A DNA stretch of 64,000 nucleotides from Cryptomeria japonica (GCF_030272615.1 NC_081412.1:345707870-345771869); one strand, 5' to 3'; positions 11,401 to 23,459 are shown, counted from the first letter of the stretch. A program made the numbers and translations. Notes: a model not told the origin generated them from the sequence alone.

Positions 11401-11936
11401 TGGGTGATGTCATCAAAAGGAATATCATTATGTTTAATTGCTAAGTTAGCCATAAAATCAGCCAAAATATTGTTAGACCTTTCAATCCATGTTATAGAAA
11501 ATGCATCAAAAAATTCAATTGAATCCCACGCCTCATTTCTGTAATTTCAAAGCCTTACATTTTTAGTGGCAAACATTTCCCTCACTTGAGGTACGACTAA
11601 CTTTGAATCACCATAAACTGTTAGTAATTTAATGCCATATTTACTTGCCATTCTAAGACCTAACAAGAGTGCTTCATATTCAGCAACATTGTTTGTACAT
11701 TCAAAGGCTAACAAGAAAGAATATTTGAATGATTTCCCATTAGGAGAAATAAAAACCATACCAACTTCGTTTCCTTCCTTACTGCAAGCACCATCAAAGT
11801 AAATTTTCCAAATCTTATCCTCATGTGATTCAATAGTATTTTCAAACTTATTAGTTTTGCATTGAATGGGTTTAGAAATACTTACCTGAAAGTTATCTAT
11901 ATCTATCTGGAAAACATGTTCTCTCGTTTGGATCAA
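11400..11936 (-). pseudogene. Additional RNase H domain upstream of RT, element A
   Basis: RNase H fold motifs in order: YFDGACS (first Asp, about 11805), NNVAEYEALLLGLRMA (Glu, about 11690), VYGDSKLV (Asp, about 11610) and, past a frame break near 11547-11465, a terminal ADFMANLA (fourth Asp, about 11465). All four catalytic positions of a DEDD RNase H are visible. Tat-lineage elements are known to carry an extra archaeal-type RNase H besides the Ty3-type one; the resemblance here supports that class. Its location between protease and RT, rather than between RNase H and integrase, is noteworthy. It would remove RNA from RNA:DNA hybrids in reverse transcription. Confidence 0.82.
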
Positions 11937-12048
11937 CTTCCTCTATTAGGTAGAAAGATCTTGGCTCTCTATCAATCCTTACGTTTGCCCCTTTTACTAG
12001 GATGGTCGCATATGAAAGATCTAGCTAGACATGTCCCCCCACCAAATT

Positions 12049-12537
12049 TTACCATTGCCTTGATAGTAACATCCCATAATTTGGTGGAACTTGCACAAAG
12101 GTGATGTCTATTTTATATGACGTATCAGGGCATGCTGGAAATTGAAACTCCACATCCTTCATAATTCCAACAACTAGGACTGGTCTATTATCCATAGCAT
12201 AGAATTTCTCATAGGGAGTGTCCACATGCATCCCAAGCTCTTTCATGACATCTCCTCGCATTATGTTCATGGCTGCACCTGAATCTATCATACAATTCTT
12301 AACCATCTTATTGTTAATCATCAAAGTCAGATAAAAAGGATCAACCTGGGTAAGATTCTTAGTGATAGAAGTTCCCAAACAAACAATAGGTGGATCTTCA
12401 GATTTTGGCTTATGATCCTCTTTATTAACTTCACCAAGGTTAGACAAAATCTTGATTATTTCATGTTTGTAATCAGGTAATTTCATTACTTCAAGCAAGG
12501 GCACAGATATTTTCACCCGTGATAAAGCCTGAGACAT
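12049..12537 (-). pseudogene. Retropepsin-like protease, element A
   Basis: An open segment of 162 codons with the aspartic protease signature CMIDSGAAMNIM (Asp at about 12285) and the C-terminal YGMLLSRQW, which corresponds to the conserved hydrophobic LLGR-like block of retroelement proteases. It lies between gag and RNase H as expected of a gag-pol polyprotein and would cleave that polyprotein. The flanks are in other frames or contain stops. Confidence 0.85.
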
Positions 12538-12939
12538 AAATGATCCACAATTTGAGAGTGGTTTAATAATCTATTTCTTTTCGATTAGCTTTGTTAATTT
12601 AAGAGGTTCTGTTTGTTTGATCTTTTCTACTACACTTTCCTTTTCCTTGTTAGCGATGGTGTCTTCATTTCCACTAGTTTTAGGAACTTTTGCAGATACC
12701 CCGGATGGCTTACCTTGCTCTGGGTTCACTATTCTATTCCTTAGCTGATAATTGCTTTTCTCCTAAGCTACTGTTGCCACAGTATAGGCTTTCTTTTCTT
12801 CATCTATTAAGTTTCTCAAGGAATGCACCGACTCTCCATTATGAAACAATCTCCTCAGGGATGGGATGTCTGCATCATCATCACTAAAAACTTGTTGTAC
12901 ACTATGTTGTTGGCTCTCTCTTCTCCATTGTACATTTGA

Positions 12940-14869
12940 TTATTGCTCATCCTCATATGAATCCTCATCCCTACCCCAAAATGGATTTGATGAAAGTACA
13001 TTCACGGTGGGCTCATATTCACTCTCACGGTCCTTTTCTTCTACAAAACCCTGAGCAAACATACATTGTTCTGCAGCATGGGGTAAATTGCAGACTTCGC
13101 ACCATGGATATTCTTCCACATAATTATTTACGTTCTTCAATGGATTAGGAGTTTCTTTGCTTAGATTCACATTTACCGGCTTACCATCTTTCCAGTTTGT
13201 ATTATATGGCATGTCATGTAATCTTGGTCTATTGTAAGTTATAGGCTTGTTACTTCTATATGGGGGTGACTTCTTATTGTGATTTTGCTTACCCTTCATG
13301 TCTTTCAGCATGTCCATGATTTGGCCAAACTCATCCTTTTTGGTTGCTCTGGGATTATATAATTTTGGATCATCTCTTGTGCAAATTCCCCCAGTAGCCT
13401 TTCTGTTATTTTCAATGGTAATAGTTGTTTTAAAAGCTTGTTGCAAGGTAGTAGGCTTGTGAGATAGGATCTCATAATGAGTCTTGCTGTCAAAAGCACT
13501 CAAATAAAAATCAATCAAAAATGAATCAACAAGTCTAATGTCTCTTGGTATTCTATTAAGTACTTTATTAAAACTCTTATTAAATTCAGAGATTGATTCA
13601 TTCTGATTCTTTTTTATGCTAGTCAATTCATGAGATGCAAATGAAGTATCATTATGTTCTGCAAATTCTTCCAAGAATATTGTCACAAACTCCTACGAAC
13701 TACCAATGCATCTATCAGGAAGATTTCTATACCATTCTCCTGCATCCTTTGTTAGAGATTGAACAGATAGTTTCATAAACATCTTCGTAAGGGACTTCAA
13801 ATTATTCAATGATATTTTTTACATTTATTACATGTTTTGCAGAATCAATTCCATTTCTGATGAATTTAGGGATAGCTGATCTTAAATCATTTGAAATCTG
13901 ATTAGGATATCCAACTATCCCACTGAAATCCAATTGTTTGTACCTTTCAATGGTCATAGGTGGTCTGCCACCATAGTTGTTAGTTTGGTAATTTCTATTT
14001 CCTCCATTATTACCATTGTTTCCATTGTTACCTCCACCATTATTGTTATTTCTATTTCAATCGTTCTCATTACCATTGTGGCCATAGTTTCCATTGTTAC
14101 CATAATTCCCCCTATTATTGCTTACATTGTTGATCCTATCTCTACCATTCCAGTTACCAGCAATTTCCCCATTGTTAGTTCTTCTTTCATCATTATGATT
14201 ATTGTATTGTACATAATTATACTAGTTTTTATTTTCGTTGTAAGGTATACTTTTCCATTTACCCCTCTTTTCATAATTATTATCCACAACATCTGATAGT
14301 GGATTATTATAAACCCTAAATGGTTATTCCAAGTTTCTTAGGTGAGGGGGACTATACCTAGGAGTTGTTATGGTACTTTCTTTACCTCTTCCTTTCTCTT
14401 CTTCAACCTTGTTTGACTTAGGACTTTGAATGGCATCTCTTTCTAATCCAAGTTTCTACAATACCCAATCTGCTTGTCTCTTAAGAGCCTTTGCCATTTT
14501 AGATTCATCTCCATTTAAGTCAGCCATTCTAAGAATAATTGCATCCAACTGCCTATCCTCCTGCTCCTCAGCAGTCAGGGTTTCATCATGGCCACTTTTA
14601 TTATCTTTTATATTTAAGTTATAAAAATGATTTTCCTCCAGATTTTCAAATCTATCACCAGATGAAGAACCATCCTCTCTATGAGGAAACTTCTTATAAC
14701 CCCCAAATTCCATATTTGATGTTGATTTCTTTTCTTTGTTTCTTCTATTTGGACTCAACTGAACAAGATTATCTTGTCCCTTGTGCAAAGACCTTCTCCT
14801 GTGCATAAATATTATTGACAAATTCCTCAGGGTTTCTCTTACTTTCTCAAAATACCAATTATTACTCAT
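12940..14869 (-). pseudogene. Gag region of element A
   Basis: The N-terminal segment 14869-14456 (137 codons, MSNNWYFEKVRETLRNL...) is followed by a highly Asn/Gly-rich tract at about 14290-13930 and a capsid-like segment at 13686-12940. The last contains QNESISEFNKSFNKVLNRIP, typical of Retrotrans_gag domains, and a zinc-knuckle-like CEVCNLPHAAEQC near 13080. Several stops and frame breaks separate the parts. The first ATG at 14869 lies about 120 nt past the PBS. Confidence 0.8.
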
Positions 14870-14991
14870 ATATTAAGTGTAGAGTTGCCACCTCCTAAGA
14901 GGAATAATACTTTTATTAATCTTCTGGGCTCCTTCCTCCAGCAGAGTCTGAAACAAAACCGCCAGAAATTCTGAACAATTCTTATTACAAC

Positions 14992-15009
14992 TCCCCAGCA
15001 GAGTCGCCA
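14992..15009 (-). other. Primer binding site of element A
   Basis: The minus strand reads TGGCGACTCTGCTGGGGA, three bases after the 5' LTR end at 15013. From memory this form is reported in Tat/Ogre-group elements using tRNA-Arg; the tRNA assignment is not checked here. A related AGCAGAGTCTG string recurs at about 14939-14949. Confidence 0.8.
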
Positions 15010-16027
15010 ATCTGTTGGTTCCCAAAACCACAGATTGGGAATCAAAGAAACTTGTCAAATCCCTAACTGATCTAATCAACCTTGGCCAACGAACAGGAAT
15101 GCTCAAAGACCAAATTCCTTTACACTTTAGGCTCCACTAGACCTTAGGTGGGTATACCCCAATCTCCAAAGCATAAATAGGTTTTTTTATAGTGAATTTA
15201 AATTATTGAATCTAGCTATTTACAAGAATGGCAAATTGTTTCCTGCAACTACACTTTATGATATGCTTTTAACTTATTTTAGTCTGAAAAAATTGAATAT
15301 AATTGATAACGAACAAAAATCATAGAAGAATGTTGTTGGAACCTTGAGTAATTAAGAAAGAACAAAGCTAATAGAAACTAGTAATACTTTTCTCTACTGA
15401 GGACTATGTGCACACCAAAAATTATTCATAGAAAACTAACAACAGACCAGTGCCTTATCTGACAATTTACATGTTATTTAATGGACAAATATTTGTGGTC
15501 CTTGGAGACAGTTTGAGAAAACTCACAGGTATGCAAGACTATCACTGCAATGGATTCAATGTATGTTATAAAAATAACAAAAACAATTATGTTATCTATA
15601 TAACAACAAGTGATAAAACACTACAAAAAAACTTATTCAAATTTATCCAAGGGATTTTAACTCATCAACATCATACAACATGAAACGATCTAAAGATAAA
15701 AAGAAGAAAATCTTGTATATTAATTTCTTGGAACAATGGGTGTACAAAAACTGCATACTCACAGATAGTTCATGATACATTTTCTTGCACAAAATGGATT
15801 TTCATTTCTACAGACTTGCTTTACATAACACTACTGGTTCCAACAGATCATCTTGAAAAATAACAATTTTCTTGTTGGTTTGTCCCCTCTAGAATACAAA
15901 ATGATTCTCTCTATATATATGACTCAAAAGATATGAATGAAAGGACACACCCTTTCAATAGTACAAACTAAAACTAATAGAAACCTAACTGACTCCCTAA
16001 TTGCTATAAACAAAACAATGACATAGA

Positions 16028-17246
16028 CTAATTTTTCCATCCAGCTACTGACCACATTTATGGATATGTCAAAGATATACCTCATCTTTATATGTGCACG
16101 TGTTGAAGATAATGTCTCTGACCTCTATTTTCATTGTGACAAAACTCTCAACCTGTTCCCTTGTTTCTTGCATATCTAGAGTGTCCGCACGAGCACCACT
16201 AAGGGCTTAACTAAGCAGGGATCTGCATTCAGTAATCCACTGGTTTTTGTCCTTTATTACCCTTGTATCATCTACCACACTTGGGAATCCATGATTGACA
16301 ACACCCTTACACTCCTCATATTCAATTGTTAACTCTATTGTGAATCCTTCATGAGTGTCAATCAAGTTTTTAACCTTATTGATCCTTTTGTCACTCAATG
16401 TCTGATCTTGTAGTAGCATGTTCAACCTATCTAGGATCCTCTAGTGCGACACTGTGTTATCAATGTTTCTCTAGTAGACAGTCCTGAATTTCTCCAATAT
16501 CTTCTACAGATTCTCAAATCGTTTAGATAGCAGGACACATGATGTGTCTATCCTTATGCTCTACATTCTTTCCTTCAACTTTTTATTCTCTTTGTGCAGT
16601 TCTTCGCACTTCTTTTTCAATTTGGACTCATCTGCTATCTGGGGTACAGGTTGGCCCCTGCTCCTTAAAAGTTCCTCATGCAATGATTTGTATTTTCCTG
16701 CTTCTTTCATCAACATCTTCATCTGTGCTTTATTTAATTTTTAAATATCAACTCCCATATCCATCGTGACCATGGCGTTCACTTCACCGACCTTCAACTT
16801 CATCATGTGTCCAAAAGCCTTGTCTACATCTATGATCTTTGGCCTCCTATTTGGAGTATAGAGGGCCCACAAACGCATAGCCTCATCATCTGGATCATAT
16901 CTTGATCCAATAAAGATGTCATTCACGCCCTGAATGTCCAACTTGGAGTCCTTCTTCCTTGAATGCAATAGGCTATCAAAAATAAAGGATGCACTAAAAT
17001 CCCAGCCTGGAAAGAGTATAATTCCTCTCTCTACAAGAAGCTACCTTCCCCTTTAAGGGATCATGCCGTCTACTTCTACATCGATATCTGCCTTCATTTT
17101 TTGAAGCATCTTTGCCTCATTTCTAGTGTTATATCAGGCATGGCTTCTCTTAGCCTCTTACCTTTGAAGTGATATAAGAAGGATTTAAACTCGTTTGATT
17201 TGATGAATTCATCATCAGACATAGAAGTGTGCTCTTCTAACCTAAC
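16028..17246 (-). pseudogene. LTR-embedded ORF of element A, 5' LTR copy, C-terminal part
   Basis: Collinear with 3723-4945 of the other LTR. Open pieces at 16968-16741 and 16425-16207 are recognisable; the coiled-coil-like region in between is broken. The last codons lead to a TAG at 16028-16030. The solo LTR at 17247 separates this from the N-terminal part. Confidence 0.7.
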
Positions 17247-18643
17247 CGTAGTCGCATAAATCTGTCCATTTTAATTGAATAAATATTTCGTATTTATTTG
17301 ATTAAAAACCCACTAGCCATCAGTTAATTAAATTAATATTTAATTAATTCATCTTCAAACATTCTCCTATTAATTAAATAAATTATTCAATTTATTTTAA
17401 TTAATTCATTCAACCAAATTCACAAATCAATTAAATGAATAAATCATATTTATTTCATTTAATCCCCTTTTCCTCCTTTAAATAAATTAAATAAAACATT
17501 TATTTAAATCATTTATCCCCCCGCTTGCATTTTCCTACAAATGCAACTTCCACCCATTTATTGAAATAAATGAATTTTATTTTAATTAAAATCCTATTTT
17601 CCCTCACCCACCAAATCCACTTGCATTCCTAAAACCCCTTCTAGATCCTTCTAAACCCTTCCTAATTAGCCTAATCCATCCCCTAATTATTGTCACATTC
17701 CTAAGCAACTTGGAGTCACTTCTCAAAGACTTCAAAGTCTTTGAAAAGCATTTAATGCTTTGTGTGTTCAACAATATAACTTCTAAAGTCTTCCAAAACC
17801 ACTAATGGCTCTTACATGACCATTAATGGCTCTTACATAACCATTTATGGTTAATTCAACTTGCACCCATGTGTCTCCTCAAGCATTTATTGCTTTGACC
17901 ATGGTTATCCCTTTTGCCTTTGCACAAGAGTTTATCCATTGGATAAAAGCTTTATTCTTTGAATAAAGAATTTATTCATTCAACCTAACCTTGACCTTAA
18001 CTCCCAAGTTAACTCTCAGGTCATGTCAAGCATTTAATGCTTATTCCCTCTCCTCTCAACCTATCTCACATTGACACTTGTCATCCTGGGATTGGGTTGA
18101 AAGCCTTCACATGGATTGAATATCATTCAATCCTGACCCTTGTTGAGATTACTCAATCTCAACCATCCATTGCTCCATTTTTCCTATAAATAGAACCCAT
18201 TCCTTCATAATCCAGATCCTGAAAACTTGTATGCATCTAAGTTATAGAGAATTTTAGAGAGCATTTAGCATAAATCACTAATATCTTGTTATTTTGGCCT
18301 AAAATAAATCATTTTAGCATCATAGCATCCAATATTAGCGTTTATTCACATTTGCATAGCATTTTAGAGTAAACATTTCAATCTTGAACCTCCATAAGCA
18401 TCCATAGTGCAAAAAGTTGTTGAGAGCTACACTAGTTTGGAACTTGGAGAGGAGAGGAGAGGAACAAAGGAGAAGGAGATAAGAGCATGTTAGGAGGCAT
18501 TTGGAGATGTCTCATTATATTTACTTTCCTAGTTAAATATTCTTTCATGTTTTTGGTTGATTAACACTAACAGTTTCTTGGTTTTTTGTGTGTTATTCAA
18601 CCACAGGTTCTAGTCTAACCTTCCCCCATTTCGTAGAGCATCA
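17247..18643 (+). mobile_element. Solo LTR inserted in the 5' LTR of element A
   Basis: The flanks are the perfect 5-bp TSD CTAAC (17242-17246 and 18644-18648); the other A LTR has a single uninterrupted copy at the matching site. The insert starts CGTAGTCG (presumably TG mutated to CG) and ends GAGCATCA. A TATA box TATAAATA at 18185-18192 implies plus orientation, with U3 of about 0.94 kb and R-U5 of about 0.43 kb. No internal region, PBS or PPT is present, so this is the product of LTR-LTR recombination. The AT-rich TTAATTAA-type U3 resembles the 3' LTR of element B in style. Confidence 0.88.
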
Positions 18644-18648
18644 CTAAC

Positions 18649-19708
18649 ATCAACATCAACATTTATCTTTGCAACAGTTAGGTCCTATGCTTCAGGCTCC
18701 TCCTCCCTTTCAGGTCTCTTGAGTCTTGAGACAGCTTCATTCTCTCCTGACTCACTCTCATCTTCTTCTTCTTCCTCCATCTCCTGCAGTCTTTGCCTTT
18801 TTTTCTGCCAGTCTCTGCTTCAAGTTTTGAAAGATCTGCATAGCCACCTCAAATTCCTTGTTTCTAAAGATATCCAAGGCTTCAACGTGCTCATGAAAAT
18901 AATGGCCCAGATTTTGCCCTTTTCTGCTCTGGTGGACATAACCCTCTGGGTCATAATTCATTTGGGTTGTGTGCTCATAGAGGTTATAATCTTCTATTAA
19001 CCTCTTGTCAATGACTTCATATGCCTTTGTAGATATAATCGTGAAATCACCAAAATGTAAGTCTCGGGTAAGAAAACTTGCTTGTGGGCACCCCCAAAAT
19101 GATGTGCACTTGAGACACTCATTTGTCTCACAATCTCTAGGTATGCAATTCCATCAAGTGCAGGCTTTGGTAGCACATAAGGAGCTCCTTCGAATCCAAA
19201 AACTCTAACATATGTGAAGTCCTGACATACATACCAGTCACCCCAATTGTGATTCACCTTGGTATCCCCATGTTCATGGGGTCTAAGAAATCTTTTGATT
19301 TCTTCTGAAAATGACCCATCTAAAGAAACTCCAAAAGTTTTGTATAATGGTTGCACAAAGAATTCTTCAAATTTAATATAGTGAGATCTCATGAATCGGG
19401 AATCCCACATTGATACTTGTAGTTGTATTGGTTGCTCCTGTCCATCCTTGCCATGAACATTTAGCTTCAATTCCTCAGGCCACAGCCCCATGTGTCATCC
19501 ATGAAACAAAATAATATGCATCAACAATGAATAGAACTTGAAAGACTTGTCAGGGTTATTATGAAGGCTTAAGAAACTCTCATGCATCTTCTCAGCAATG
19601 TAATTAGCATAATCAAACTATCTAGGCTCATGTATTTGTGTGTCAGCAGCAAGAACCAAAGGTCCTATCCAAGCTACATCTAGAACCTTGATTCCTCCCA
19701 CTTGACTG

Positions 19709-19740
<32 letters not shown>

Positions 19741-20334
19741 CAAACAGGGGCCCATCTTCATCTGTTAACTTTCCTTTCTCGGCCTTATGTATGGCTAAAT
19801 TCCACCCATTGTATACAGTATCCATATTTGTATACTCCAATTTCTCAAAAGTGGCACATCAGATTCCAAACCAAGATCAAAAACCTCCTGAATGGTGGTT
19901 GTTGAGATACGGATGAATGCATCACCGTTTGGCAATTGAATACATCTTTTTGTGGCATTATAAACCCTAGCCAATGTTTTCATCAATTGAATATTCACAA
20001 AGACGTTAAGAACCACAAGTTTACCCAATCCCGTTGTCCATGGGTTTGAAATTGGGGTTGGCTTATTCCTTCTTGAATAATGATACAAGAACAACTCGTG
20101 ACCTCTAATACTAGTACAGACATCACCAATTTCCTTGAAATCATCTTCTAACTGGTCACGGACTGGTAGGTTAGCCTTAGATCTCTGGGATTTGGCTCCT
20201 GGTGAGCTCATTTGATCAATCATGTCTTCGTACAACTTCCGCCTCTGTGCACCCTTCTTGGAGGCGCTCTCAGAAGCCTCAGTGACCTTCCTCTTGCCTT
20301 TTGAACTAGAGCCCTCCATATCTGAATACCTCAA
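18649..20334 (-). pseudogene. LTR-embedded ORF of element A, 5' LTR copy, N-terminal part
   Basis: Open pieces at 20334-19795 (179 codons), 19491-18997 and 18961-18758 match those at 6598-5134 in the other LTR. This copy reads CAG (Gln) where the other has TAG at two places (after VRD, and before EVFDL), so those stops arose by C-to-T change. It also keeps a stretch around 19140-19220 lost in the other copy. The start is the ATG at 20334 or 20319. Product unknown. With the C-terminal part the ancestral frame would be about 960 codons. Confidence 0.75.
19714..19740. repeat. TA dinucleotide microsatellite
   Basis: A run of about 12 TA/AT repeats replaces part of the LTR-embedded ORF; the other LTR has ordinary coding-like sequence here. 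It explains the local break in this copy. Confidence 0.85.
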
Positions 20335-21630
20335 GCTTTACTGAAATTAAAATTTTTGTAGCTTAATTTTGTTCCAATCTCTTTGTTTTCTTTAGTTTTC
20401 TATGCCAATTCCTTATATCAGCTTCTATATATAGATTTGATACTTCAGGAGCATTTACTCAATTGACATTGGTGTTGTGATTCGCCTCGTATAAGAACAG
20501 AGTTGTTCGTTGCCTATATTAATAATGGCGGGTGGATTCGCTAAGATCAGATTTTGAACCAGCTAGTCATCATAACTCCTCCTGATATTTCAATCACTTG
20601 GCACCACCTGTCCTTTTCATTGGCATAGGTCTCATCGATCACTCCATCGGGTATCGGCGTAGCTCATTTTTTATAATTCCGATGGTTATAATTTCCCCGA
20701 TGGCTCTGCCTTCTAGCTAGGCTTTATCTTTACATTTATATCTCATCGACATAAGTCATTTCGATATACCCTCCTTCTTTTCCTCTGTGGCATTCTTCCC
20801 ATCGGGCATCGACATAACTCTAAATATACTCCTTCGATGGTTTAAGCTATCCCGGTGAGTCCTCGTCCATGGTCTGCCTCTTGTTTGTTACATCGGGTCA
20901 TCTAATCGGGCATCAGAACAACTCTCTTTATTCAACTTCCACCTCTATGCACCCTTCTTGGAGGCACTCTCAAAAGCGTCAGTGACCCTCCTCTTGCCTT
21001 TTGAACTAGAGCCCTCCATATCTGAATACCTCAAGCTTTACTGAAATTCAAATTTTTGTAGCTTAATTTTGTTCCAATCTCTCTATTTGCTTCAGTTTGC
21101 TATGCCAATTCCATATACCAGCTTCTATATATAGATTTGATACTTCAGGAGCATTTACTCAATTGAAATGGTGTTGTGATTCGCCTCGTGTAAGCATAGA
21201 GTTGTTTGTTGCCTGTATTAATAATGGCGGGTGGATTCGTTAAGATCAGATTTTGCAACGTCTAGTTGTCATAACTCCTCCCAATATTTCAATCACTTGG
21301 CACCACCCATCCTTTTCATCGACATAGGTCTCACCGATCACTCCATCGGATATCGGCGTAGCTCATTTGTTATAATTCCGATGGTTATAATTTGCCCAAT
21401 GGCTCTACCTTCTAGCTAGGCTTTATCTTTACCTTTATATCTCATCGACATAAGTCATTGTGATATACACTCCTTCTTTTCCTCTGTGGTATTCTGCCCA
21501 TCGGGCATCAGCATAACTCTAAATATACTCCTTCGATGGTTTAAGCTATCCCAATGAGGCCTCATCCATGGTCTGCATCTTGTTTGTTACATCGGGTCAT
21601 CTAATTGGGCATCAGAACAACTCTCTTTAT
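20231..21630. repeat. 700-bp tandem duplication in the 5' LTR of A
   Basis: 20231-20930 and 20931-21630 are direct repeats offset by 700 bp (for example CAACTTCC at 20233 and 20933). Each copy holds the first ~30 codons of the LTR ORF, the TATA region and part of U3, so this LTR has two TATA boxes (20425-20433 and 21125-21133). The other LTR has a single copy. Confidence 0.88.
20425..20433 (-). promoter_or_regulatory. TATA box of element A 5' LTR
   Basis: The minus strand reads TATATATAG, about 90 nt upstream of the ATG at 20334. A duplicate at 21125-21133 lies 700 bp further upstream as part of the tandem duplication. Confidence 0.6.
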
Positions 21631-22654
21631 GTTTATTAGATCACCCAATGTCACTGCTTTTGCACTTATGTATCTTTTATTCCTCTGGTCTATTGGCATA
21701 TGTTTCCCCAATGAGATCTCCTCTTTCGCACCTACCTCCGCTTTCTCATCGGGTATCGGTGTAACAAAATTGTCTCCTCCCATTGAGGTGATGATATCCC
21801 GATGACTTCATCTTTGATCGGTGTAACTCATCCTGATCAAGTCTCCTTCTTCGTGCCCGACTTGTCCTTTTCATTGGGTATCGACGTAACCTAAAACACT
21901 TTTCACCGATGGTTTAAGTTATCTCGATGAGTCCTATTTTCCACCTTTTGGTATTGCCTCATCAGAGCAAGTCCTGCCAATGACACCACCTTTGCCACCT
22001 AGCCCATGGGATATCGGGGTAGCATGAAATGACATTTTTTGATGACCTGATGACATTGTCGACCTCTACTTTGCATTCTCTTTCATCGGTGTAAGTTATA
22101 CTGATAACCTCATCGGCTATCGACACAACATTTTCTCATACCCTCGATACTGAATGTTACGCCGATGAAGCTCTCCTTTTGAACCTTCTTTTGGTCCTCC
22201 TTCAGAGTAGTCAGTCTAGGTCATGTTGATAGGATCTTTCATTGTTTATGCTAGTTGGTCTTGTCGGGGTAACTTACACCGATAGCTCAGATTTGATAAT
22301 TATGCTAATCAAGCTTCTCTTCATATATCATTTGCACTTGCAACCTTTCATGGAAACTTCATATCTACTAATAAATGACAAAGTCCATCATATAGGCCCA
22401 AAGAATGTATTTATAAGGATCCCAATATTGTCATGATAAAACTTCCTCATGTAGTCCCTATTCAGTGTCAACCCTTAGCATGCTCTAGCGATACTTGTCC
22501 AATTTTTAAAACAGGTCATAGCAGGATCTTTCTGATACTGCAACATGCCTCCTACACATATAATCCAGCAATAAATTCTCTTATGATGAAAATGTATATA
22601 AAACATCAAATAAATAACACATAATATTTTGCAAAAACATGTGCTAACAAGACT

Positions 22655-22700
22655 GATAATTAAATAAATAATTATTAGCTAATAAAAGATTACTCTAACG
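22655..22700 (-). repeat. 5' LTR of element E, right piece
   Basis: Matches 1137-1183 (AATAAATAATTATTAGCTAA and following) and continues the piece ending at 2712 once A and one TSD copy are removed. The last base differs from the expected TG/CA terminus (G at 22700). The repeat array resumes after 22705. Confidence 0.75.
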
Positions 22701-22705
22701 TATAG

Positions 22706-22861
22706 TGTCCTAAGGGGTCATATGTGGTCCTAAGGGGTCACGCATGTGTTCTAACACATGTGTGACCCCTTAGGACCACTTATGACCCCTTATAGCATCC
22801 TAATGTTTACAATGTACCCCTTAGGACCCAATTTGACCACATACTTATCACATTGTGATTT
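22706..22861. repeat. Continuation of the palindromic repeat array
   Basis: One unit of the 1-854 array, with the foldback CCTAAGGGGTCACGCATGTG and its complement, followed by the GACCACATACTTATCACA end. It establishes that E and A inserted inside the array. Confidence 0.85.
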
Positions 22862-23275
22862 AGTCTTTTTCTCTCAAGTACCTTAATTTTCTCAGCATGT
22901 GTTTGAATTAGTATATATGTACATGATTTAGTCTTTCGAGCTCTCTTCCCTTAATTTGCTCAACATGTGTTTTAGTTTTTAAATTATGTTTTAATTTAGT
23001 ACACATATATCTTTAATGATCTTTCTCTCTCTCTCTCTCTGAAATTAATGATATCTCTCTTTGTCATAAAAATGATCTCCCTCTCTCTCTCATTAATGTT
23101 TTAATAATTTAAAATGTGTGTATGTGATATATAGATAAATTTATATATTTAATGATCTCGCTCTCGCTCTCTTTAAACTAATTTATTTAAATTTGAATTT
23201 TATACGAGAAATTCATGTATAGATAAAATATGCGAGAACTTCATGTGTACATTTTAATTTAATGAGATCAAGATT

Positions 23276-23364
<89 letters not shown>

Positions 23365-23459
23365 TGTAATTTAACTGATTTTAATTTAATGTTTTAAATT
23401 GAATGCACTTCATGTGTGTGCGCTTACGTAAATTCTAGCTTTATGATCTACCTAGATAG
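22862..23459. other. Non-coding leader with CT-rich tracts
   Basis: AT-rich sequence with several CTCTCT runs, notably the (TC)n microsatellite at 23279-23360. It precedes the decayed gene starting at 23460 and could include its promoter and 5' UTR, but no definite TATA box was assigned. Confidence 0.5.
23279..23360. repeat. (TC)n microsatellite
   Basis: About 41 uninterrupted TC dinucleotides, flanked by further shorter CT runs at 23030-23040, 23070-23090 and 23160. Confidence 0.95.

Larger units (their letters stand above)
2713..22649 (-). mobile_element. Element A: giant-LTR Tat-like Ty3/gypsy retrotransposon
   Basis: The termini on the plus strand are TGTTGG (2713) and CTAACA (22649), bounded by the perfect 5-bp TSD AGACT (2708-2712 and 22650-22654). 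The LTRs are 2713-8198 and 15013-22649. A 6.8-kb internal region encodes, on the minus strand, gag, protease, RNase H, RT, a second RNase H and integrase. The PBS at 14992-15009 fits Tat/Ogre-group elements. The two LTRs differ at roughly 7% of positions in the stretch I compared by eye (first 240 bp), so the insertion is old. All coding segments carry stops or frameshifts; the copy is dead. Nested inside are a solo LTR and a 700-bp duplication. Confidence 0.93.
15013..22649 (-). repeat. 5' LTR of element A (7.6 kb, with insertions)
   Basis: Same termini as the 2713-8198 copy. It is about 2.15 kb longer because of the 1397-bp solo LTR plus its TSD, a 700-bp tandem duplication (20231-21630) and small indels. 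It includes the promoter that would drive A transcription on the minus strand. Confidence 0.92.

Noticed and set aside
13934-14296. 120-codon Ile/Val-rich plus-strand frame resembling a membrane protein
   Set aside because: It is the antisense of the Asn/Gly-rich gag spacer of element A.
2713-22649. Reading the two large repeats of A as a segmental duplication
   Set aside because: TG..CA termini, perfect AGACT TSD, adjacent PBS and enclosed gag-pol show that they are LTRs.
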